A DNA stretch of 64,000 nucleotides. Source: Gigaspora rosea (taxonomy: Eukaryota > Glomeromycota > Glomeromycetes > Diversisporales > Gigasporaceae). Of this stretch, positions 23,866-35,513 are shown one piece after another. A program made the translations under genes and the position numbers. Location of the stretch: positions 80,321-144,320 of the forward strand of contig QKWP01000033.1 of assembly GCA_003550325.1 (NCBI GenBank), in the 5' to 3' direction. Within the stretch, counting starts at the first letter, position 1, and the number at the start of each line of letters is the position of its first letter. The notes beneath the pieces were generated by a model that saw only the letters and a program-made list of their open reading frames with translations, made no database searches and was not told the origin of the DNA.

Positions 23866-26450
23866 CTAATGGTTTATAGACCATGGCAGTGCCATGGTCC
23901 ACCTTTTGTTCATACATTTTGTTTTAACCTTTCTCTTTTTGTACTGTTTGCGGAAGTGATCTGCTGCTTTTTCTTTTACTTCTTCCTCATTAGTAACCAA
24001 TTGCTTTTCCCCTTTATTGTCTATTACTATTCTATCTAATGTGATCCTATTACTATGTCTATCTAGGAGGCTATTTATCATCCTTCTCTGGTCTGAAATT
24101 AACATGTCCCGACATTCCTCAATCTTTCTTCTTATTTCTTCTTCTTCTATTCTTTGTTTTTCTGTTATCTAAAGGTTATACTGTTGTTTCCACTTTTTCT
24201 TTACTCTCTTTAGAATTTCTCTTGTTCATCTTTGAGGTGTTTTCTGTTTCATCATTATCAATTCTTGAAGGATTTTTACTATAGGATCACCCTTTGCTAA
24301 CTCTATATTTTTTTTTATATTGTGTTTATACCTTCTGCACACTTTGCTAAGTAATTTAATCTTATTTCTTAAAGTCTTAATTTCTGTGTTTGAACTATCT
24401 TGTGCTATCTCCTTCTTTTTGCGCTTCATCGAAAGATGTTTTTTTGCTAATCCAATAATGTAATCTTTGATGACTTTCCACTTTTTGTTCAACTCATCAA
24501 GGTCTGTTTCCTTTTTCTTGCAAGTACTTTTAGAGATATCTTTCTATTGCGCACTTAAGGCCTTTTCTAAGTATTGTGTATATGCTATCCAATGTTCTTC
24601 ATCTACTTCCTTCATGTCTATCATTAGTCTTGTGGAGTTAGGATTTGATCTCTTGAAGCGATTTGTTTTTATAAGTCCTATATCAGTTGTTATACTCACC
24701 GTTACAAGGACATGATCACTTGCTGTAGTTGTTAACATATCTATGTGTTATACTTTCAAAATGTTTTTTTTAAGTTCTTTAGAAACCCATATATAATCAA
24801 TACGTGACTCTGTTTGATTATTACTCCAAGTGTACTTATATTTGTTTGGATTTATTCATCTATATATGTCTGTAAATTCACTATTTTCTAGTTCTTGAAA
24901 AGTATCTTCTGTCACTTTATTTTTTTTATCATTTTTACCTCTATGAATAGCTTCTTCCTGTCTTTCATAATTAAATCCCCAGCTAAAATAAACCTTCTCT
25001 CCTTCTTCCGTTTTTTCTTGATTTTGTTTTTTAGGAATTTTTTAATTTTAGCTTTGGTTTTGTTATCTGTAGGAGGTGCATATATTATAACGATACTGAA
25101 ATCCATTTTTTTGAACATTAGAACTAGTTCTATATCATAAGCACCTAATCTGTTTACTTGGGCCACATGTCTTGGCCACTTATTTCTGATTAAAATACCA
25201 ATACCGAAACCTTTCTTTTTCTTTTCTATTGTTTCAGTCCAAAACCCTATTATGTTTTTTCCTGATTTAAAAGTCATCTACCTTCTTTTTCTGTTAAATT
25301 AGTTTCGCAAATTCCTACAACGTCCAATTTATCTTCTTCTATTAAGTCCACCAATGCTTTAAATTTCCCTTTGTTGCTTCTAATTCCATTAATATTATGA
25401 AAACCAAACCTAAGTACACTTAAATCCTTTTTAATGTTCTTTATTGTTACGGTTACCAAGCAACTCCTCTAGGTTAGAACTAGCCTCCTTTATCTTTTTC
25501 TAATGTTTATTTGTGGTCCTGCTGAGAAGTCTTTTTGTTGTGAAACCAGTTCTTCTTTATACTTTTCAACTGGTGCACTCGTTAGGAGCAATAAAGGACC
25601 ACTTCTTTAAGTCTTGGATCCTTTTTAATGATATTGACTATACACTCTTTTATGTCTTTAAGGACTGATTTTGTAATCGTTTCGATTATATCTTCTAGCT
25701 CTTGGTCACTTTCTGCAACCTTTTGTTTCTCCTTCTTTTTTAAAGCCGGCGCCAAGCCTTTTGGTTTAGTCATCTTGTTATCCTCTTTTTTATTTTTAAC
25801 GCTTTGGGTTACTTTCTTATGCTCTCTATAATTTTCCATCCTATTTCCAATTTGAGCTTGACCTTTAGAGTTCTTTACTCTTATGTTTAAGTCCCACTAG
25901 AGTGCTTTATTGTAATAGTAAATATTTTGTTGAGTCGCTTTTTCTTTATCTTCATTTGCTTCAAACTCAACAACTGCTTGGCTCTTAAGATTTCCATTTT
26001 TATTGTAAAAGATGTGCACTGCCTTTGCTCTAATTCTTCTTAGTTGTCTAAGTAACAGTACCTCTTTTGTATTCGTTGGTAAGTTATTAAGCTTGCGTGG
26101 AATGTTCTTCTCAAATCGAGTTGCTCTTTATTACTTTTATCTAAAGTGATTTTTGTTAGATTTCCATCCTTTAATAGTAAGACCCAAATATTTTCTATCT
26201 CTGTTTCAATTAACTTAAAGGCATTCTTATCTTTCCAATATAGCTCCGCTCTTGTCTTCCTGTTCTTACTGTATAAAATATAAATTTCATCTGGAACTCT
26301 TATTCTTCTTTTAATTAAAGCAATTATTTCCTTTTTTGAGACGTAGTATGGTAAATCCCATATCGTGCACCAATGTTCTTCCTTCTGTTGTATTAATCCT
26401 TCATACGGCAGCTCTTCACTACTCTTTCCAGGTACAGGATTCTGACTTAT
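23866..26450 (-). pseudogene. Second LINE: ORF1 (RRM-like) plus APE endonuclease, lacking the RT
   Basis: From 26450 downwards: an ORF1-like segment (WDLPYYVSKKEIIALIKRR, then after a frameshift LPTNTKEVLLLRQLRRIRAK), resembling RRM-containing ORF1 of fungal LINEs; a Lys-rich linker (25582-25839); then an APE-type endonuclease with HNINGIRSNKGKF and GICETNL (25274-25459), GIGILIRNKWPR, IIYAPPTDN and AGDL (24912-25277), and the catalytic SDH in TTTASDHVLVTV (24700-24738). A post-endonuclease linker continues to 23866 (LDRIVIDNKGEKQLVTNEEE). Frameshifts separate the parts. Similarity stops before any RT motif, so the 3' half is missing, the reverse of usual 5' truncation. Confidence 0.82.
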
Positions 26451-26589
26451 GTGTTTTAATGAATATGAAATTAATACTTATGACAACAAACATAAATTAA
26501 ATAAGTTATTTTATATTTTATAAATTTTAATTAATATATCTTTATATAATTTAATATTAATTAAATTTTAGTTTTAAGCTATTGCAGAA

Positions 26590-27935
26590 TATATACAAAT
26601 ATATCTTTAGCCGATAGTTATAAAAAATTATTTAATACATTATTTAATACAATTCAAGAACTTACTAATCAACCACTATATATTTATCAAATTCATGGCA
26701 AAGGTTGGGAATGTATAATTGGGGACTTAGATGCTGGACAAGCCAAAGGTCTAGGACTTTCTTTATATGAATTAGATCAATCTAAAGATTGGGAAACACA
26801 TTTGATGTACAGTATATATTCAAATCATACATTATACATTTTCAACAGTTAGATATTTTTTATAAATATATTTTTATGATATTGTATTTAATTTTATAAT
26901 ATAAATAAAACTAATTTAATTATTTATATATAGGAATTTATTTAATAAACACTTTTCTGAAGAAATTTATACATTGGCGAAATCAATTATAAATGTACCA
27001 TCCATTGAATTAGTTGAATCTATCCTAAATACAATTAAATCTTCAGATGAAGCTGGCGCAAAAGGAAAATTATATATATATTTAATTTAAATAATTCTAT
27101 TACAAAACTTTAAATTAAACATTTATCAAATAGATTGGGCAAATTATTATAAAACTCCATGGATAATTTCATCATTAAATATAAATATGTCAAAAATGGA
27201 ACATCAAATTTGGAGAAAGTATGAAAATAATACAAACGCAGCAGAAGCAGCTCATGCCTTAGTTAATAAAGTGGAAAACAATTAAAATTATTATCAGCAA
27301 TTTTAAAGTAATATTTTATTTTATTTATTTTGGAAAATTTATATGACATATTTTTATTAATTTTATTTATTTTTTCTAGTGGAAAACGGCATGATGAAAG
27401 ATTATTAAAAATTCAAGAAGTTCATAATTTTTCAGGTATTCCTTATACTAGACGTGATAAAAGTGATGTAAAAAAATAACAAATCGCAATAAATCGTAAA
27501 GGTAAATATTTAATTTTAATATATGGTTATAATATATAAAAAATATAAATTTAATAATATCAGATATACTATTTAATTTATAATTTTAGCCACAAAATTA
27601 AATAAAACTGGATCAAAAACTTCACGCAAAAGAAAAATTTCTTCAACAAATGTTAAAGAAAAAAGGTTGCGGCAAAAAAATTCACAAATTACCAATGTTA
27701 TTGAAATAGAATCGGATTATGATTCACAAGATATTAAAAATGAAGTTCAAGCAGAAAGTTCTGGAAATATGTTAACAAATGAAATTAATAAAGAGCCTAT
27801 TTCAAATATAGAACTTGAGAAAGAAAAATGGCTTTATTAGAGCGACAAGCCAAACTTAGAAAAGAATTGGCCGAAGCAGAAGCTATTGAATTACAAAATA
27901 GGCAATTAAAGATAAGTTTAGGTTTGCCATTATAA
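26590..27935 (+). pseudogene. C-terminal half of a transposon-type gene, multi-exon remnant
   Basis: Exon-like blocks: 26598-26815 (LADSYKKLFNTLF...GDLDAGQAKGLGLSLYEL), 26936-27080 (FNKHFSEEIYTLAKSI), 27130-27305 (DWANYYKTPWIISSLN, then NTNAAEAAHALVNK), 27380-27500 (KRHDERLLKIQEVHN) and 27590-27935 (KTGSKTSRKRKISS, then a Leu/Lys-rich coil ending LGLPL). They are separated by AT-rich introns with GT and AG borders. Lesions: a frameshift near 27275, a TAA near 27478 and a frameshift near 27825. The AEAAHA motif recalls the ESAHA motif I associate with an abundant Rhizophagus transposon family; the N-terminal part is absent and the LINE remnant abuts upstream. Family identity is inference. Confidence 0.55.
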
Positions 27936-29256
27936 AAGCAAATATATTTAGATTAGTCTTGCGAATTTGCATACATGTATGTAGAAATAAATATGTTTTA
28001 GAATGCAAATATATTTTAATATGCTAATATGCATCACAATTTCTTAATATATGCAAAGCGATAGTATTTTATAATAGCTATATCGATATATTCACATATT
28101 AAAATAATGTATAAAAAATTTTTAAGACGAACTAATAGCGTATGTACTATATAGTGTTTCGATCCTATTCTTTAAGGGCCATCCGGATTAAATTCGGATC
28201 CTACTTTGTGTATCCGGATGATAATCCGAATCTGGATAAATCCGAATTCAATTATTGAATCCGGATTCTATATGAGCACAAAGTGCTATCACTTTACTCA
28301 TTACATTTACGAATTTGGCTACAAATAGTTTATTTCAAATACTGTATCTAACAAAATGAAATGTCAATTTCGAATTTAATAAATTAACAAAAAACGTGTC
28401 AGACAAATGCAGTGAGCTATGCGAAATATAATTAATTTTTGTGTATCAAAAGATTAAGATCGAATTTTAGTGTAGGAAGTTCTATAACAAATTAATGTAA
28501 GTTTTTTTTAGTTATTACTAGTGATTTGGCCCGGATGGGTGTCACCCGATAATTATTCGGATAAACGCTATCCGGACTGTAACTCTAGATAAATTAATTA
28601 TCTTATTAGAATTTTATATGATACCACATAAAGATTTGATTTTCATAGGTATCGAACACCCCAATCCAGTATGGTTTCGTATTGCAGTATTGGAATTAAC
28701 ATTTGATTTCTATCCCAATTTACTGTAAAATTTTTTTACAAAACTTACCGAAAAAAAATTTCTGTACGGACGACCAGAATTGTATTGTATGGGAAATTAC
28801 AGTATGGTACCGGTATGGTATCGATTAGTATTTTCGCAAATCAATTGGTGTGGGTGAGCATATCAGTATAGTACACCCCGAATTTTTAAAATCAGTACCA
28901 TACTGATCCGGACATTTTTTGGGCCCCGTGATGATAAATTCTTGTCAAATAATTTACCAGAATTTGCGTAACGTGGACCAAAAATGACCGATTTAAAAAC
29001 GGATGAATCCTATTTAAAATACTAAATCCGGATATATATATCAAATATAAATAATAGGATTAATCCGGATTAATAGGATTACGGATTGGATCTCTAGTAC
29101 TATACGTTACTGAATACCTAAATCACATGACGGATAATCTGTACTACTGTACTACTATCTTAAAAAAAACGCGTATGATATCATCACATCAAAATTCAGG
29201 AAATAACAAAATTAACGGTTTTTTTTGACTTGACTGTGCCGCATTTTTTTTCAAAA
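27936..29256. other. Upstream region of the kinesin gene with scattered CCGGAT words
   Basis: No gene found. Words of ATCCGGATTAA / AATCCGGATT type cluster at 28165-28275, 28530-28600 and 28980-29090, suggesting remnants of one or more small elements, but no clean TIR and TSD pair was found. The kinesin start lies at 29257. Confidence 0.5.
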
Positions 29257-32200
29257 ATGGAAAATGTCACGCAAAGGTTTGTTTTGCATTGTTATAATCA
29301 TTTTTAGTAAAATTTTCTCTAATTCGTTCTACGAAAACTAGTGGTAAAAAAGAAGCAAACTCGACATATAGCACTCCATTGCGATCACGTCAAGTAGGCA
29401 TTTCGGAAACAACTCTAAAGAAAAAAAAGCCTGTAAATAAAGACTTGCCTGTACCTCCTGATCGAACTCCTACTTCTGCATTACGGAGAGGAATACTCAA
29501 GCCAATTTCAGACGTATCAAGTAATAAGACTACATCGAATATACCTTCGGTTACCTTCAGTGAGTCAAGACTAAAAAAACGCGATCATAACTCGGGATTG
29601 ATTAAAGTTTGTCACTTTTTAATATAAAAGTTTACTAAATTAATGTAAAATTATTAACATTAATGACAAAATTTATCAGGCATATTTACGAATTAGACCC
29701 ATAAATTCAGATGTAATAAAACCTTATATCCAAATTATAAATGACACGGAGGTTGTAATGATTCCTCCAAAGGTTAGGTTTTGAATTTATGTTTCAAAGT
29801 ATCATTGTATAGATACGGAATGCAGAATGTCTACAAATCATTCTTAAACCATTAGGATTCTCATGCCTTTAAAGCATGCAATAAAGGACCAGAAAAATAT
29901 ATGTTTACAAAAGTTTTTAATGAAAGAACGTCACAAAAACGGTTTTTTTTGGAAACGACTCTCCCACTAGTAAAAGGTGTGCTAAATGGGACCAACGGAT
30001 TAGTGTTCGCTTATGGTGTAACAAATAGCGGAAAAACATATTCAATTCAAGGTACTCGTAATGAAGAAGGTATATTACCTCGAACATTAGATACAATTTT
30101 TAATAGTATCCAAAACTTAGAAAGTGAGGCACAGGTAATTACAATGAATAAATTTAAATTATATATACCATGTTTTATTGATTTTATTATTTCTTTTTTT
30201 TGTATTTAGATCAAACCGGTCAGATACAATGAAGTAGAAAATTACAATGGAAACGAAACTAGTGTTCCTCCAATTATTGTATCAAAATCGCATATGGAAA
30301 ATCCATTTATTTTATCGGATTCGGTTGGTATCTGTATTATCAAAAAAAAAAAGAATTAAAGAATTTTCTTTATAATATAAACTAATCACAAATCGTTAAA
30401 TAATAGAATTCATCGTCAAACAAGAATAACAGTGCTGAGATAGAAGACTCAGATGCTCTTGATCTAACGCACAAGCTTGACAACATAGGTAAACATGTTA
30501 CTTTGAAATTAATTGGTTATTTGATTTAATAGCACGTATTCAAATATTTCGCAGCTGTAGACGTCGATAAACAATTTAGGTATGCAGTGTGGGTTTCGTA
30601 CGTCGAAATTTATAACGAAAAAATATATGATCTTTTGGAAGACCCTGGAAGCGCAAAGCAGCCAGAGAGCAAACGAAAGGCATTGATCGTTAAAAATGAT
30701 AAACGAACTGGAAATAAGTATCTTAGTGACATTAAAGAAGTTCGGATACGTAATGTAGAAGTAAGTTTATGTTTTTATTATTTAAATTAATTTTTTATTA
30801 AAAAGATATTAATACGTTATCAACCATTTTAATTAATATCATTAGGAAGGATATGCTGTACTTAAACAAGGCATGAAAAATCGACAAATATTTTCGACAC
30901 TGGCTAATGAGACTTCTAGTCGAAGTCATTGTATATTCATGATAAAAGTAATCAAGATACCACATGACAAAGATAACGCCACAGAGGTAAACTCAACTAA
31001 TTTACTTGAGCAATGATTTATCACAAATGTGTAAATTACGAAAATTATTTTTATAAAGTTGTCATCATCCTTTGTCGTAACAAGTCGGTTATCAATAGTG
31101 GACCTTGCGGGTTCAGAACGGACAAAACATGTGCAAACAACAGGCAAGATATCGGAATGACAATTTTAACGTTAAGTTTATTGGCATTTTCACTTATTTT
31201 ACATATATATTTTTTTAATTAGGTACAAGGCTGAAAGAGGCTGGAAACATAAATCGTTCGTTAATGGTTTTAGGGCAGTGTCTTGAGATATTACGCGCGA
31301 ATCAGACACGACCTAAGGGTCAAAAGGTTGGTTTTTTCCTAAATCATAAGCTTAGGCTAATTATATTTGTATGTTCAATTTATAATTCATGGATTATGTC
31401 CTTTTTTTAAAGCATATTTTGGTCCCCTACCGTCATAGCAAATTGACGGAACTATTTCAGAGTTCATTTGCTGATGGTGAATCGGTATGTATAAAAATGC
31501 GTCATTTAAAAATATTTATATTACATTTTAACGCTTTAATTTTTGTCCTTAGGTTATGATTGTTAATATTAATCCAGTCGATACAGGCTTTGATGAGAAT
31601 ATGCAAGTTATGAAATTTTCGGCTGTGGCAAAAGATGTTTGTACCTCGTTGAAAAATATCTCAAGTCATTATGGATATAGAAGTACATTGCTTTTTACAC
31701 CAAAAAAGATTGAAAAAGGTAAGACAGTGACAGTAATCGGCAAATTGATACTTATAGAATTTAACACTTTACGTCTATCCTGTCTTAGAAAATAAAACAT
31801 GTAATAGTAACGATTCAAAGTCTGAAGATAATTATGATCCATTAATTAACATGCTTTTTGCACAAATAGAAGACCTTCGTGAAAAAGTATTTGCTTTTGT
31901 ACCATATTTTGCTCTTGCTACACGTAGTCGATGTAGTTAAAAGATAACCATTGTTCATATTTTATAGTGGATTAGTGCCGAGATGCGTTGTGGTAATCTG
32001 AAACTTGAAATCCGGGAACAAGTCTCAGATGAGATAGCTGTTCATATGTCAAATATGGGAAAGAAATGCATGGACCAGGCAAATATTTAGTTCATACTAT
32101 CGCAATTAATTAAATTTAATGCATTCATATTTATAAAATTCATTTTCATTCTGCAGCAAAATATAACAGAGTCTATGGAAAGGCAAATGGAAATTATTCG

Positions 32201-34113
32201 TAGGGATACGCCTTCAACAATACATAGTGGTACGTGATCATATGATTATAGTAGTTAATATTCTGGCGTTAAAATACTTTTATTAAATCAAAATATGTAT
32301 TATTTAGGTGCTTCTTATTACAACTTCTCCAGTAATTTAATTGATAAGGTAATAATTATTCAAATTATTTGGATCATTTTCATACCATGTGATAATTAAT
32401 ATGCATTGGTTTTCTATTACTTTATTGTCGAATTATCAAAACTAAATATCACACGGTTTGAGATGCCTTAAATAATTTGGTAACCATCTCTAGTAATAAT
32501 AATAATGCTTACTGTATACCGTATCCCTATATTAAGCTACAAACTGAGATACAGGAATTAGAAAATGAAGTCGAAAAGCTAGAAAATAAATCAAGGATTT
32601 GTGCTTCTTTGCTTAATGATAAAGATGCGCTTATTGAAAAACTTCAGTTTGAAAATAAAGAATTGGAAAGACAGGTAGGTTAATATCCTTGAATGTATAT
32701 ATATATCTATACAAATATATACTGACCTTATAACTTTATTAAGATTCTTTATTTTGCACAGAAACTTGATTATGTTGATATTGAAACTGAAGACGATTCC
32801 AATTTAACGGATCAAGAATTAAATGCAGTAAGAATGTTAAAATGTCAATATTAGCCATTGTTACTTAAAAATAAGTATCATAATTTAACTATTTATTATC
32901 AATGTAGATGAAAATTAATAAACCTTCAGAAGAAATTAGTTTAAAGGAAATTGAAAATTATAATTATCTTTCCCCGACAAAGCAAGAGTATGATGATCGA
33001 GTAGGAATACCTTTATTTGAAGATAATTATTGGTTATGTAGGCTAATATTTATAAATTTGTACAGTAACAAATCAATATCGTGTATTTAGTTATGTACTT
33101 TAAACATAGATGACATTGTTAAAGAATGCGTTGAAGAGATGAATCAGAAGCGTACACTGGATGAAATTAATTCTCAAAAAGAAGAAACTACTTTAAAGGA
33201 AGTTGAAAATTATAATTATCTTTCCCCGACAAAGCAAGGGTGTGATGATCGAGCAGGAATACTAGATAATGATTTATGTAGGCTAATATTTATAAATTTA
33301 CACTGTAACAAGTCAATATCGTGTATTTAATTACGTCCTTTAAAATATAGATGACATTGTTGAAGAATGCGATGAAGAGGTGAATCAAAAGCGTACACTG
33401 GATGAAGTTAATTCTCAAAATGAGAATTATGATTATCTTTCCCCGACAAAGCAAGGATGTGATGATGATCGAGTAGGAATATCTTTATTTGAAGATAATG
33501 GTTGGTTATGTAGGCTAATATTTATATAAATTTATACGGTAGCAAGTCAATATCGTGTATTCAGTTATGTACTTTAAACATAGATGACATTGTTGAAGAA
33601 TTCGATGAAGAGGTGAACCAAAGGCGTACGCTGCATGAAATTCATTCTCAAAAAGGAGAGGATGCTTCTAGAAAGAGAAGGTAAATTAATAGAAAAAAAA
33701 TTTTAGAATATAATACTGTATAATATTAAATGTTAAAATTTTTTTTAGTATTTTAAACATAGATGACATTGTTGAAGAACGCGAAGAGGTGAATCAAAAG
33801 CGTACACTGGATGAAATTAATTCTCAAAAAGGAGAGGATGAACCCAGAAAGAGAAGGTAAATTATTAAAAAAATTTTTTTTTAGAATATAATATAATAAT
33901 AAATGTTAAATTTTTTTTTCTACAATGAAGAAAGTTGCGAAATAAGAAGCCTTATTTCGAAACAGAGATCGAAGAAAATCTTAATAAGGTATGTATGTAT
34001 CATTTATTTGCGTATTTACATTATAAACTGAAAATTGACTTCAATTTGTATGTCAGGTGTCACCACCTAAGATGAAGTTGATATCGAATAGAAAGTCATT
34101 TAGACGATATTAA
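29257..34113 (+). CDS. Kinesin-6-like motor protein (KIF20/KIF23 type), multi-exon
   Basis: The exon chain was traced by reading frame and splice sites: 29257-29276, 29342-29606, 29680-29772, 29856-30134, 30210-30323, 30407-30488, 30555-30760, 30846-30986, 31059-31143, 31223-31326, 31413-31484, 31553-31718, 31789-31886, 31968-32078, 32157-32229, 32308-32348, 32537-32674, 32762-32827, then tail exons to a stop at 34111-34113. Phases agree through all 18 exons (about 718 residues). Motor landmarks: AYLRIRPIN, P-loop GVTNSGKT (about residues 180-187), VSYVEIYNEKIYDLL, switch I NETSSRSH, switch II DLAGSER, GNINRSLMVLGQCL and VPYRHSKLTELF. The GVTNSGKT form of the P-loop is typical of kinesin-6, which acts at the central spindle in cytokinesis. 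A coiled coil follows (ELENEVEKLENK), then a tail with duplicated exons. Two introns appear to use GC donors (31144, 32079). The exact start, the 32537 acceptor and tail splicing are the least certain parts. Confidence 0.85.
32908..33870 (+). repeat. Duplicated exon units in the kinesin tail
   Basis: Two repeated modules alternate. One encodes NYNYLSPTKQ (near 32960, 33212 and 33430); the other encodes DDIVEE..NQKRTLDEINSQK, starting with the acceptor ttaaacatag (near 33111, 33350, 33582 and 33760). Unit spacing is roughly 170-250 bp. The last modules end RKRR followed by GTAAATT donors. Some copies have lost the GTTGGT donor that fits the frame, so which copies are used is unclear. Confidence 0.75.
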
Positions 34114-35513
34114 ATTTTTTTAAATGTAATCGATTCTATGTCGAACTTACCTATACGAAATAAAAGTTCAGAATAAGTAACTTATACAATGAATTCTTAT
34201 TAAACTATTCATATCCGCGGATTTTTGGAATTTACTATTAAAAATTCCAAAAATCTTTAACAGCGAATAACTTTTGTTTCGCCGGTCCGTTTTTGATGAA
34301 ACAACTACCAAAATGTTCACATTGATGAGACGATTCTAATGAACCCAAAATCGCCAAAATGCAATCACTGGATCCAGAGATCGTTAACAATTCGTGTCAC
34401 TTCGGGTATTTTAGGATTGAAAAAACCAATCCTAAAATACTTGAAGTGACACAAATCGTTAATGATCTCTGGATCCAGTGATTGGATTTTAGCGATTTTA
34501 GGCTCATTAGAACCGTCTCATCAATGTGAACATTTTGGTAGCTGTTTCATCAAAAACGGACTGGTGGAACAAAAATTTTTCGCTGTTAAAGATTTTTGGA
34601 ATTTTTAATAGTAAATTCCAAAAATCCGCGGATATGTAGAATTCTTATATCAGATTATGCTATCCCCGCGACTTCCCTGTAAACAGAATGGGGTTCTTAT
34701 CTAGTTAGCACAGTATAAATTATACAGTATGAAGTCCAATGTCATGTAATAAATGACAATTAAAACTGGGTAGAATTTATAAAATATAATTGGTATTGTC
34801 CGTCTACCGCAATTGTTTATTGCTGATTGGTTTATTCCAGTCTTTCACTTGAATAATGTTCTACGGAATAGAACCGAAGATTCGGAGACGACAAACGATT
34901 CATCGGATCCAGGTTTCCGGATCGATCATATAACACACGTTGATTGATTACATTACATTGCAAAATTTTCCGGTTCCTGTGAGAATGTTTCGGTAGAGTT
35001 GAACTTTGAAATGATTTGTATATTTCTTAAAGTAGCAATTTATTCATCCTTGGGTGAAATCTAATATAAAGTCGTTTCTTATCTCCTGAGAATGTGGTCT
35101 CTCCGAATCTTTAGTGAGGACGAATAGAAACATCATTTATTTCAGCTCTTGATTTTTTATACAATTATATCCTTCTGGATAAATGTATATTAAGAGTTTC
35201 TTGAATATTACTAATTCGTGACATAGACAAAAAAAAAAAAAAATAATCGATTATATGCACGAATACAGCATATCAGTTGATGAATTCACTCTATAATGAT
35301 AAAGAACAACAATTTCCAGAATAGACAAATTAAATAAAAGTTTTTACGAGTAATTATTACTATTGTAGTGTTTTTATGAACAAATGACAAATCACAAAAC
35401 ATACATAAAGGATTATAAAGCATTGGTGTTTATCGACAATTACGAGAGAATGGAGATTAGTAAATCGAGACTTTATGTAATAAAAATTTCCTAGACACCT
35501 AAATATTATAATG
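34114..35513. other. Spacer downstream of kinesin and ash2 (convergent genes)
   Basis: Contains the foldback element at 34211-34635 and otherwise AT-rich DNA without recognisable genes. Both flanking genes end here. Confidence 0.6.
34211..34635. mobile_element. 425-bp foldback (fully palindromic) element
   Basis: Almost the whole length is an inverted repeat: ATATCCGCGGATTTTTGGAA at the left mirrors the right end, and arms of about 200 bp meet at 34405-34425 around TCCTAAAATAC. Internal blocks such as CACTGGATCCAGAGATC and TTTTTGATGAAAC recur in inverse. No TSD is certain. It begins 97 bp after the kinesin stop codon, so it probably lies in or near its 3' UTR. Confidence 0.9.

Noticed and set aside
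28660-28930. Possible TIR element with CAGTATGG words
   Set aside because: The similar words are direct rather than inverted and no TSD was found.
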